Part shown: positions 33,546 through 41,567 of the stretch, piece by piece
Layout: each line of letters opens with the position of its first letter
Position numbering within the stretch: the first letter of the stretch is position 1
Origin: Psychrobacillus mangrovi
Lineage (GTDB): Bacteria > Bacillota > Bacilli > Bacillales_A > Planococcaceae
Direction of reading: 5' to 3'
Assembly: GCF_037104765.1 (NCBI RefSeq)
Contig: NZ_JBAWSY010000002.1
Coordinates: forward strand, 434,001 to 498,000
DNA length: 64,000 bases
Notes under the pieces: generated by a model
What the model saw: only the letters and a program-made list of their open reading frames with translations
What the model was told of the DNA's origin: nothing
The model's database searches: none
Position numbers and translations under genes: made by a program

Positions 33546-33780
33546 TTTAGTAAGTGAACAATTTATTGTTCACTTACTCGTTCTTTCGATGGGAATCGTT
33601 GATTTACGTTCCAGGCGGGCGCGTTCCGCGGGGTGAACGATGAACCATCACCGCCCCTACGGGTACGTTGTGATGGTTCATCTGTCTCACTGATCCCGTC
33701 GGAGTCGCCGCCTTACACTACAATCAACTAGTATGTGGCTAGAGAAAAAATATTCTATCTAAAAAATCATCTTGTTGAGG
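33546..33780 (+). repeat. GC-rich structured intergenic repeat, copy 2
   Basis: Nearly identical to copy 1 over the core; the inner inverted repeat is at 33639-33651 / 33670-33682. The head hairpin (AGTAAGTGAACAAT / ATTGTTCACTTACT) is perfect here but lacks the T-run. Differences are concentrated at the edges. Confidence 0.85.
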
Positions 33781-33864
33781 TAATCGTCTGCGGGGACTAT
33801 TTAAGCATGGAGCTACTTTTGCATTGTATCTAAAGCGAATAAGGAAGCTAATAGATAAAGCAAG

Positions 33865-33912
33865 AAGACACTTTCTGTTAATAGTCGAACAGAAAGTGCC
33901 TTCTTTTTTGTG
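33865..33912 (+). terminator. Terminator-like hairpin in a degenerate repeat
   Basis: CACTTTCTGTT-aatagtcg-AACAGAAAGTG followed by CCTTCTTTTTTG. The sequence after it (to about 33990) resembles a stretch at 50050-50150 and may be an old repeat. No gene is accepted between 33781 and 34034. Confidence 0.6.
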
Positions 33913-34034
33913 AAAACCAATACGCTATAAAAAATGTAAGTTTTTAAGCGCCCCCACTCTCGTTCGACGTAATTTTGTCTACAGTCTGACCACCTAGACA
34001 AATATCCAAGCACTTTTTCTATTATTTAATTATT

Positions 34035-34439
34035 TTATCTTCCAGATTGCATTTTATAGTTCCTAAAAATCATACCATTTGACTTCCTCATCCCAAACTT
34101 TTCATAATAAGGAACTAAGTCATCGTCACAGCATAAATCAATCATATATATGTCTTCTAGCTCTATTAACATCTGTTTTACTAATTCCTTACCAATGCCT
34201 TTATTCTTGTACTCTGGTAAAACTTCTAGAAAAGGAATATAGGCAGAAAGAACCCCATCGCTTATTGCTGTAACGAATCCAACTATTTGCTTTGTATTAT
34301 CATCAATAGCAATAATCACCTTACTACTTTTCTTTAACAGATTTAAGTGAGTTTGTAGATTTGGCGGATTAAGCCAATCTACAAAAAAACCCTTTAACAT
34401 TTCAGAAGAAATACCCTCGAGCGAATTCTTGTAAATCAT
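34035..34439 (-). CDS. GNAT-family N-acetyltransferase
   Basis: A 134-residue single-domain acetyltransferase. The acetyl-CoA motif A is FLEVLPEYKNKGIGKELVKQM around residues 70-90 (Q/R-x-x-G-x-G/A variant NKGIGK). A beta-strand IDLCCDDDLVPYYEKFGM follows. The substrate is unknown. ATG follows TAGGAG. Confidence 0.87.
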   Translation of the reverse strand: MIYKNSLEGISSEMLKGFFVDWLNPPNLQTHLNLLKKSSKVIIAIDDNTKQIVGFVTAISDGVLSAYIPFLEVLPEYKNKGIGKELVKQMLIELEDIYMIDLCCDDDLVPYYEKFGMRKSNGMIFRNYKMQSGR

Positions 34440-34550
34440 TATATATCAGCTCCTAATTTGTATTAAATTTATAGGTAGATGACATATATCAAAAGTAAAG
34501 TAACAAGAGTTTTACCTCCAAGCTTTTAAGTAATATTGTAAGATAATATC

Positions 34551-34577
34551 AAAAATGTTTTTCAGCAAACTGAAAAG
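34551..34577 (-). terminator. Possible terminator of the peptide operon
   Basis: On the minus strand TTTTCAG-tttg-CTGAAAA is followed by ACATTTTTGA, about 115 bp after the last gene of the operon. Confidence 0.5.
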
Positions 34578-34690
34578 CAAAACATGGATGTGTGTTTGCA
34601 GCATGATGAGTCGCCCATACGCCTGAGAGGCTCACAACCTGAAACACCCTTCATACAGTCACTCCTTTAAATCACTTTCCACTACAGGAC

Positions 34691-35752
34691 TTAAAAAGGA
34701 AAAGCATATGCGGTATTCCCCATACGCCCAGCTGTCGTTTCAGCCTGTGACAAAGAATTTAATATTGCTTCTTCTGTAACTTCTGCTGCTGCTTGAAAAA
34801 GATTATTCATTAGGGGTTGATCATCTCTCAGTTGCTCTCTTGTTTCCACAATTTCCTTTGAAAAATGAGAAATCTTCTGTGCGGTGGAAAAAGCAATGAC
34901 AATATCCCCGCTTCCATTACTAAAATGACTTCCTGTTCTACCAAGGCCAATACCACATCTTTTAGCTAATCGCTTTAACTGTCTACTACTTAGTGGAGCA
35001 TCTGTAGCCAGAACAATAATAATCGATCCATCGGCCGGTTTTAGAAAGTTAGTGATTTCTTTCTGTTCGGCTACTTTATAATTGTTACTTTGAAAATCAT
35101 CCTTACTCCCAAAATTACTTAGAACGATACAACCAAGTGTATAGGTTAAGTTGCTATTTTCTTCTTTAACAAGTCGAGAAGAAGAACCTATTCCACCTTT
35201 ATAGCCAAAGCATATCATGCCTTTTCCTGCTCCTACCGCACCTTCTTGAGAGGCATCTGGTGAAGCTTTTTCAATACACTCTATTGCATGCTTCGGCTGA
35301 ATTGGTAATTTACGAATGGAGTTTAATCTACTATCATTACACTCTCCCACAACGATATTAATCGTGCCAGTAGTGTCCCCTATTTCCGGATTACTCTCCA
35401 GCATATATTCCAATGTCCCTTGGGTTACTGCTGGTACAGCAAAAGTGTTAGTTAACATAATCGGCGATTCAATAAGTCCTAATTCATCTACTTGAACAAG
35501 ACCTGTTGTTTTTCCAAACCCATTTAATACATAACTAGCTCCAACTACTTTTTGTTTGAATAAATTATCTCCATGCGGCAATATTGCTGTCACTCCAGTG
35601 CATGCATACTCCCCTTCACCTAAAGGAATATCTAGTGTTACATGGCCCACTTTTATACCTTCAACATCTGTAATACAATTCTTTTCTCCCACTGGAAGAC
35701 GACCTATCACGACTCCTCTTTTTCTAATTTTTTTTGGTTCAAATTCATTCAC
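34691..35752 (-). CDS. P1-family aminopeptidase (DmpA/BapA type)
   Basis: A 353-residue N-terminal-nucleophile peptidase. Family motifs are ITDVEGIKVGHVT near the N-terminus, VVGECNDSRLN at 134-144, EGAVGAGKGM, FGYKGGIGSSSR and GCIVLSNFG, where Ser212 is the expected nucleophile freed by self-cleavage. DmpA-type enzymes remove D-alanine, glycine or beta-amino acids from peptide N-termini. GTG at 35750-35752 follows GGGAGGAAGG. It is the last gene of the peptide operon, 42 bp after the M55 gene. Confidence 0.9.
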   Translation of the reverse strand: MNEFEPKKIRKRGVVIGRLPVGEKNCITDVEGIKVGHVTLDIPLGEGEYACTGVTAILPHGDNLFKQKVVGASYVLNGFGKTTGLVQVDELGLIESPIMLTNTFAVPAVTQGTLEYMLESNPEIGDTTGTINIVVGECNDSRLNSIRKLPIQPKHAIECIEKASPDASQEGAVGAGKGMICFGYKGGIGSSSRLVKEENSNLTYTLGCIVLSNFGSKDDFQSNNYKVAEQKEITNFLKPADGSIIIVLATDAPLSSRQLKRLAKRCGIGLGRTGSHFSNGSGDIVIAFSTAQKISHFSKEIVETREQLRDDQPLMNNLFQAAAEVTEEAILNSLSQAETTAGRMGNTAYAFPF

Positions 35753-35794
35753 AGGTCCTTCCTCCCAATAAAAGCATAATCAAATGTAAGACAT

Positions 35795-36613
35795 TTAACT
35801 AGTTGAACTTGCAATCATAATTGAACTTCTTATCAATCGATAACACTCTAGTAAATTGTCGTTCTCAAAAGAAATAGCGAGTGGTTCAATTCTTTTCACA
35901 AACGGCAATATCTCAACTGCATCTGTGAAACCTGTATTTAAAAATTCTATTTTTATTGTATATGGTGGATCTATTGTAAAAGGTTTAATTTGCCCATAAT
36001 GTAAAATTGCTTTTTTAGTACCTTCTTTTATTAACTCTCTTGCTTTCATCGGATGTAAATTTAAAGCTGTGGTGCGATTAATCGTTTCTTTAACAATTGA
36101 TTGATAAATATTAGGAATACATTCTTCTGCCTCTTTTACAGTTAAATTACAGCCTGAAATAAATATTACCGGGACATTGAAGTAACCTGCAACAAGTGCA
36201 TTCAAACCAAATTCTCCAAACTCCATTCCATTTATTTCGATCGATTTTATTACTTTTCCATTAAAAGTGTGATTCAGAATCCCATTTTGTCCCATTTTAG
36301 TGTGATAACCAATAAAAAAGGCAGCGTCAAATTCTGAACTAATTCCCTCCATCATTGCTAACTTTTTTGGAGAGCCTAGAATAAGTTCGGAATTAAGATG
36401 TAATTTTTCATGATAAATATTTCGCATAGTTCCGTGAGAATCATTCACAACTATTCTTTTTGCCCCTACTTCCAATGCCCCGATAATACAAGCATTAACT
36501 TCTTCAGTCATTAACATTCTTGCGTAATCATGTTCTTTTCCATCTCGTGATGTATGCTCATTATGTACTACCCCAGAAACACCTTCAATATCTGCAGAAA
36601 TAAAGATATTCAT
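35795..36613 (-). CDS. dppA: M55 D-aminopeptidase (DppA type)
   Basis: A 272-residue zinc peptidase. The ligands known for B. subtilis DppA are present: Asp8, Glu10 (SADIEG), His60 (NDSHGTM), His104 (GYHTKMG) and Glu134 (GEFGLNA); His115 in LNHTFN is the likely catalytic residue. DppA releases D-amino acids from short peptides such as D-Ala-D-Ala. In this operon it follows a dipeptide ABC transporter, as in the dpp locus, but gene order differs. ATG follows TTAAGGAG. Confidence 0.9.
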   Translation of the reverse strand: MNIFISADIEGVSGVVHNEHTSRDGKEHDYARMLMTEEVNACIIGALEVGAKRIVVNDSHGTMRNIYHEKLHLNSELILGSPKKLAMMEGISSEFDAAFFIGYHTKMGQNGILNHTFNGKVIKSIEINGMEFGEFGLNALVAGYFNVPVIFISGCNLTVKEAEECIPNIYQSIVKETINRTTALNLHPMKARELIKEGTKKAILHYGQIKPFTIDPPYTIKIEFLNTGFTDAVEILPFVKRIEPLAISFENDNLLECYRLIRSSIMIASSTS

Positions 36614-36643
36614 TTTTTCTCCTTAAGATAAATTATTTTAATG

Positions 36644-37678
36644 TTAATAATTTATTTCTCGATACAACCCTGATAAATTTTTTATAGCAAAATCTTTATG
36701 GTACTTTAAGAAATCCTCCCCTTTATCTGATATCTTCGCTCCTCCTCTTCCTTGACGTGCATTTATTAAACCTAAATATTGCAATACCTCCATACGGAGT
36801 CTTAGTTGCTGATCAGTCAAATGAATGCCATTTTCGCGTAATTTCAATTTTACTTTCGTCCTACCAAAGGATTCAAAGTTTTTCTTACCTTCTTTATAAA
36901 TTTCTAATATCTCCATACTTTCTTCTAGGAAACCATGTTCTTCTATTTTATTAATAATTAATATTATTTCTTTCTCAGATAAAGTCATTTCAGAATCTGT
37001 TCGAGTATTTTCTGATAATTGCTCACTATCTTGTTTCATTAATGATTTTTCATAATGAAAGTTTTGCTTTGCATATAATCCTTCCGCTAAAGATAGTTGG
37101 GATTTAATAAATCTATTCATTAATGCATACCTATCAGAACCCTCGTTTAAGAGATTAGCTATTTTTAAAATTGTTTTAAAGTCTAAAGTCCTTGGACCGA
37201 TATCAATCACATTTTCAAATTGTTTAGGAACTAGCCCCATTTCTCCGGGAGTAACAATAACATCCATATCAGATGGAATTGATTGCATTAAGTCGTATGC
37301 AATATATTCATGTTCAAAGTAAATATTCTCGAGTGAAATGGCCGTTTCTTCCGCACGTTCAACAGTGTCGTTAATAACTAGAATTTGGCGTCCTTTCGGA
37401 AGTTTAAGTAACTCTTTTGTACCTATAATATTTACTTCTCTATTCGCTACTATAACTGGACATGAGTCTGGAATAAAAGGTCGAGTAATGCCTTTTAGGG
37501 TTTCTTTTGATAAAACAACAATATCCTGTTCCGTAATAATATTCATCGTTAGTTGTTGTATAGTTAAGGCAGATAATTCTATTTTATCGCCAAGAATCTC
37601 CAATAATTGATATGCAATAATATTTAAATAACTCTCTTGTCTAGAGATAACATGAACTTTTCTTTTCAATTTAATCAT
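36644..37678 (-). CDS. Putative regulator: sigma-54-activator-like sensor domain plus winged helix
   Basis: A 344-residue protein. The first ~200 residues (DIVVLSKETLKGITRPFIP, CPVIVANREVNIIGTKELL, DVIVTPGEMGLVP, NVIDIGPRTLDFKTILKI) resemble the N-terminal effector domain of a group of Bacillus sigma-54-dependent activators. There is no AAA+ ATPase domain. The last ~110 residues look like a DNA-binding winged helix (FGRTKVKLKLRENGIHLTDQQLRLRMEVLQ ... GRGGAKISDKGEDFL). ATG overlaps the end of dppF by 8 bases. It probably senses a peptide-operon ligand and controls the operon; this is inference. Confidence 0.65.
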   Translation of the reverse strand: MIKLKRKVHVISRQESYLNIIAYQLLEILGDKIELSALTIQQLTMNIITEQDIVVLSKETLKGITRPFIPDSCPVIVANREVNIIGTKELLKLPKGRQILVINDTVERAEETAISLENIYFEHEYIAYDLMQSIPSDMDVIVTPGEMGLVPKQFENVIDIGPRTLDFKTILKIANLLNEGSDRYALMNRFIKSQLSLAEGLYAKQNFHYEKSLMKQDSEQLSENTRTDSEMTLSEKEIILIINKIEEHGFLEESMEILEIYKEGKKNFESFGRTKVKLKLRENGIHLTDQQLRLRMEVLQYLGLINARQGRGGAKISDKGEDFLKYHKDFAIKNLSGLYREINY

Positions 37679-38660
37679 CTAAACTACCATCCAATTCTTC
37701 TGCAAAATGACATGCTACAAAACGTCCTTCCTCTATTTCTCTAAACTCAGGAACGCGCTCTTTACATACTTGTTGTGCAAATGGGCATCGAGTGTGGAAT
37801 GTGCATCCCAAAGGAGGATTGGCTGGACTTGGAATATCTCCTTTTAAAATGATTCTCTCTCTCTTTAGAGAAGGATCAGGGATTGGGACTGCACTTAATA
37901 ATGCCTTTGTATAAGGATGCAGGGGATTTTCAAATAATTTATCCCTACTCGCCAACTCTACAAATCTACCTAAATACATGACACCTACTCTATCAGAAAT
38001 ATGTTCAACTACACTTAAATCATGGGCAATAAACACATAGGTTAATTTGTATTGTTCCTGTAAATCTTTTAATAAGTTAAGTATTTGTGATTGAATAGAA
38101 ACATCCAGCGCCGAAACCGGTTCATCCGCAATAATTAGTTTTGGATGCACAGCAAGGGCCCTGGCAATCCCTATCCGCTGACGTTGACCTCCACTAAACT
38201 CATGCGGATAACGATCTGAATGGTATTTATTTAACCCTACTACTTCCAGTAATCCTTCAATTCTCTCAGCTCGCTTTTCTTTACTAAAGTTATGTACGAT
38301 TAGTGGCTCTTCAATGATTTCTTTTATTGTTAAGCGAGGATTAAGTGAAGCATACGGGTCCTGAAATATCATCTGAAACTCTTTTCGAAAAGGTCGAATC
38401 TGATCATCATTTAAATCAGTAATATCTTGCCCTTCAAAAATAATTCTACCTTCAGTAGGTTCTAATAACTTCATTAGTACTCTTCCAGTCGTAGATTTTC
38501 CGCAACCACTTTCTCCAACAATGCTAAGGGTTTCTCCTTCTTTAACAAAGAATGATATTCCATCAACAGCTTTGACAAACTCTTGATTCCTATTAAATAT
38601 GTTTTTCTTCAGTGGAAAGTATTTCTTAACATTGTGTACTTCCAACAAATTTTTTTGCAT
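37671..38660 (-). CDS. dppF: Dipeptide/oligopeptide ABC transporter ATP-binding protein (DppF-like)
   Basis: A 329-residue ATPase. Walker A is GESGCGKST, the signature is SGGQRQR, Walker B is LIIADEP, and the oligopeptide-specific C-terminal Cys cluster (GCTFHTRCPFAQQVC) is present. ATG at 38660 follows AGGAGGTG and overlaps the previous gene by 35 bp; an upstream open extension is only overlap with that gene. It pairs with DppD to drive peptide import. Confidence 0.93.
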   Translation of the reverse strand: MQKNLLEVHNVKKYFPLKKNIFNRNQEFVKAVDGISFFVKEGETLSIVGESGCGKSTTGRVLMKLLEPTEGRIIFEGQDITDLNDDQIRPFRKEFQMIFQDPYASLNPRLTIKEIIEEPLIVHNFSKEKRAERIEGLLEVVGLNKYHSDRYPHEFSGGQRQRIGIARALAVHPKLIIADEPVSALDVSIQSQILNLLKDLQEQYKLTYVFIAHDLSVVEHISDRVGVMYLGRFVELASRDKLFENPLHPYTKALLSAVPIPDPSLKRERIILKGDIPSPANPPLGCTFHTRCPFAQQVCKERVPEFREIEEGRFVACHFAEELDGSLDD

Positions 38661-39648
38661 TTTGAGACACCTCCTCATTAAGCCAACATTTGGAAAAATG
38701 CTGGAACGAAACTTCTTTAAACTCTGGCTCTTCTTCCCAACATATATCCATTGCAAACTTACACCGAGGTGCAAACTTGCAGCCTTCAGGCATGTTTGAT
38801 GGAATAGGAACGTTTCCAGGAATTGACTGTAAACGTTCTACCCTTACACCAATCTTCGGAATAGATTCCAATAACCCTTGTGTGTATGGATGTTTAGGAT
38901 TTTTAAATATTGAATGAACATCACTTTCTTCAACTGCACGACCTGCATACATTACAACCACTCGATCACACATTTCTGCCACTACTCCCAAATCGTGCGT
39001 TATTAGTAGAATTGCAGTGTTTGATAGCTTAGTTAGATTTCTCATCAAGTCTAAGATTTGTGCTTGAATCGTCACATCTAAGGCAGTTGTAGGTTCATCT
39101 GCTATTAAGACTTTAGGACCACAAGCCATTGCCATAGAAATCATTACCCTTTGCCTCATACCACCTGAAAGTTGATGCGGATATTCATGAACAATTTTTT
39201 CAGGTCTTGATATACCCACCGCTGTCAACATTTCAATTGCGCGTTTTCTTGCCTGTTTTTTTGAAAACTTCAAATGTAAAATAATTGCTTCTTCCAATTG
39301 ACGTCCAATTTTATATACTGGATTTAAAGATGTCATTGGTTCTTGAAATATCATCGCAATATCATTACCTCGAATTTTTCGCATTTGGTTTTCATTGGCT
39401 TTTGTAAGATCTTTGCCTTCATAGAAAATTTCTCCACCAGCAATTTTCCCAGAAGTATCTTTTAGTAATCCCATAATAGATAAAGACGTTACACTTTTAC
39501 CACTTCCAGACTCGCCAACGATTCCCAGTGTTTCCCCTTTAGCAACCTTAAATGAAACTCCATCTACTGCTTTAACTACACCAGAATCACTTGTAAAGTG
39601 TGTTTGCAAGTTGTTCACTTTAAGTATTGTGTTATCCATTATCCCCAT
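38626..39648 (-). CDS. dppD: Dipeptide/oligopeptide ABC transporter ATP-binding protein (DppD-like)
   Basis: A 340-residue ATPase with Walker A GESGSGKSV, signature LSGGMRQRV, Walker B VLIADEPTTALD and the C-terminal GCKFAPRCKFAMDIC cluster of the Opp/Dpp subfamily. Two ATG codons compete: 39648 (behind GGAGAGG) and 39639. It lies 14 bp after the DppC-like permease. Confidence 0.93.
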   Translation of the reverse strand: MGIMDNTILKVNNLQTHFTSDSGVVKAVDGVSFKVAKGETLGIVGESGSGKSVTSLSIMGLLKDTSGKIAGGEIFYEGKDLTKANENQMRKIRGNDIAMIFQEPMTSLNPVYKIGRQLEEAIILHLKFSKKQARKRAIEMLTAVGISRPEKIVHEYPHQLSGGMRQRVMISMAMACGPKVLIADEPTTALDVTIQAQILDLMRNLTKLSNTAILLITHDLGVVAEMCDRVVVMYAGRAVEESDVHSIFKNPKHPYTQGLLESIPKIGVRVERLQSIPGNVPIPSNMPEGCKFAPRCKFAMDICWEEEPEFKEVSFQHFSKCWLNEEVSQNAKKFVGSTQC

Positions 39649-39662
39649 TCCTCTCCATACAG

Positions 39663-40568
39663 TTAATCTTTTATCTTTGGATCGAGAGCATCTCGCAATC
39701 CATCCCCTAGTAAATTAAATGCAAGTACCGTAACGAAAATCGCTAATCCTGGGAAAATGGTTACGTGTGGGGCGATATTTAAATAGTCTCTTCCTCCACT
39801 TAACATGGCTCCCCATTCTGGTGAAGGCGGTTGCGCTCCTAATCCAAGAAAACTTAAACTTGCTGCAGTTAATATTGCTGAGCCAATTCTCATTGTAAAA
39901 TAAACGATAACGCTAGACAGTGTACCGGGAAAAATATGTTTCCAAATAATGCGTCTTGGTTTTGCACCAATCGATTTTGTAGCTTCCACATATAATGTTG
40001 ACTTCACTGAGAGTGTAGAGCTTCTTACAATTCGAGCGAATACTGGTACACTGAAAATAGCTACCGCAATAATTACATTACCAAGCCCAGGACCTAATAT
40101 TGCTATAATACCAATTGCCAGTAATATTCCAGGGAAAGCAAACAATACATCACAAATTCTCATGATTATTCGATCAATCCATTTACCATAATATCCTGCT
40201 ATTATTCCTAAAAATGTACCTCCAATAGCTCCCAATAATACTGAAGTCAGCCCAACGTATAAAGATATCTGTGTACCCGCTACAATACGGCTAAATATGT
40301 CCCTCCCATATGGATCCGTTCCAGCCCAATGTGTTGTGGACGGTCCTGAGAGTACATTTTCATAATCAGGTTCTGCAATATCGTATGGGACAATGAACGG
40401 TCCGATAAGAGCAAGTAAAATCAGAAAGATAACAAAAAAGAATGATATGAACGCAAGCTTCTGTTTTTTAAACTTTCTCCAAAACTCTGAAACTGGAGTT
40501 CTAGCAGTACTTTTATCTAATGTTCTTTGCAAATATTCTTCTTTTTTTGACAGTTTTAGTTCTACCAT
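39663..40568 (-). CDS. dppC: Dipeptide ABC transporter permease (DppC-like)
   Basis: A 301-residue permease with six membrane segments. The N-terminal cytoplasmic part FWRKFKKQKLAFISFFFV and the EAA loop EATKSIGAKPRRIIWKHIFPG are typical of OppC/DppC. The stretch HWAGTDPYGRDIFSRI identifies the DppC branch. ATG follows GGGGGG. Confidence 0.93.
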   Translation of the reverse strand: MVELKLSKKEEYLQRTLDKSTARTPVSEFWRKFKKQKLAFISFFFVIFLILLALIGPFIVPYDIAEPDYENVLSGPSTTHWAGTDPYGRDIFSRIVAGTQISLYVGLTSVLLGAIGGTFLGIIAGYYGKWIDRIIMRICDVLFAFPGILLAIGIIAILGPGLGNVIIAVAIFSVPVFARIVRSSTLSVKSTLYVEATKSIGAKPRRIIWKHIFPGTLSSVIVYFTMRIGSAILTAASLSFLGLGAQPPSPEWGAMLSGGRDYLNIAPHVTIFPGLAIFVTVLAFNLLGDGLRDALDPKIKD

Positions 40569-40579
40569 TCTGCTCCCCC

Positions 40580-41500
40580 CTACTCATATCGGATTTGCGG
40601 ATTTAATACACCGTATAACAAATCAACAATTAAATTTATTAATATGAATTCTAAAGCAAATATAAGCATTTCAGCTTGTATAACCGGATAATCCCGATAT
40701 GCGACTGAATCAATTAGTAGTTTTCCAAGACCTGGCCAACTAAAAACAGTTTCAATAACAACAGATCCACCTAGTAGAAACCCAAATTGCAAACCAGTCA
40801 TCGTAACAACCGGGATCATTGCATTTCGTAGCCCATGACCCCAAGTAACTTTATGCTCACTCAATCCTTTAGACCTACCCGTTCTTATATAATCCTCTTT
40901 TAAAACATCCATAAGGGAGGACCTTGTAAACCGAGCAACGACCGCTGCAACTCCTGTTCCCAAAGTAAAGGCAGGTAAGATATAGCTTTTCCAGGATTCA
41001 ATTCCACCAGTGGGAAACCAACCTAATGTAACTGCAAATAATTGAATAAGCATCAGACCTAGCCAAAATGAAGGTAAAGATAATCCGGAAACCGCACCAA
41101 ACATACCTAAATAGTCTTGCCATTTATTTCTTTTAGTTGCGGATATTACTCCAATTAATAACCCAACAGCAACAGCCCAGACCATACTCCAAAAAGTTAA
41201 CCAAAAAGTAGGCATAAATCGGTCACTAATTTCTTCAATTACTGGTCTTTTAGTCTTTAATGATGTCCCCAAATCTCCTTGAAATAAATTTGTTATATAA
41301 GATACGTATTGTTCTAAAATGGGTTTATCTAAACCTAATTCTTTTTTAACTGTCTCTACATCTTCAATGGTTGCATCTGCACCAGCAACAAGTCGTGCGG
41401 GATCCCCTGGTATCATATGTACAAAAAGAAAAATGAAAATAGATACCAGAAACAATATCGGTATAATTTCGAGAAGTCTTTTTATAAGAAAATGAAACAA
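40580..41500 (-). CDS. dppB: Dipeptide ABC transporter permease (DppB-like)
   Basis: A 306-residue permease with six membrane segments. HMIPGDPARLVAG near the N-terminus, the EAA loop YIRTGRSKGLSEHKVTWGHGLRNAMIP and the terminal YGVLNPQIRY are family hallmarks. The start is TTG at 41500 behind AAGGAGTG. It follows the binding-protein gene after a 67-bp gap holding a strong hairpin. Confidence 0.93.
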   Translation of the reverse strand: MFHFLIKRLLEIIPILFLVSIFIFLFVHMIPGDPARLVAGADATIEDVETVKKELGLDKPILEQYVSYITNLFQGDLGTSLKTKRPVIEEISDRFMPTFWLTFWSMVWAVAVGLLIGVISATKRNKWQDYLGMFGAVSGLSLPSFWLGLMLIQLFAVTLGWFPTGGIESWKSYILPAFTLGTGVAAVVARFTRSSLMDVLKEDYIRTGRSKGLSEHKVTWGHGLRNAMIPVVTMTGLQFGFLLGGSVVIETVFSWPGLGKLLIDSVAYRDYPVIQAEMLIFALEFILINLIVDLLYGVLNPQIRYE

Positions 41501-41525
41501 ATTTATTCACTCCTTTGTGAAAAAT

Positions 41526-41560
41526 AGAGCGCTATATTTAAATATATAGCGCTCTTTTTG
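41526..41560 (-). terminator. Internal hairpin between binding protein and permease genes
   Basis: AGAGCGCTATAT-ttaaat-ATATAGCGCTCT, a perfect 12-bp stem, with a T-rich tail on the minus strand. Such hairpins after a binding-protein gene usually lower downstream expression or protect the upstream mRNA. Confidence 0.75.
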
Positions 41561-41567
41561 AAAATTC

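Noticed and set aside
33813..34013. 66-codon minus-strand frame
   Set aside because: It runs through a terminator hairpin and a degenerate repeat and has no ribosome site.
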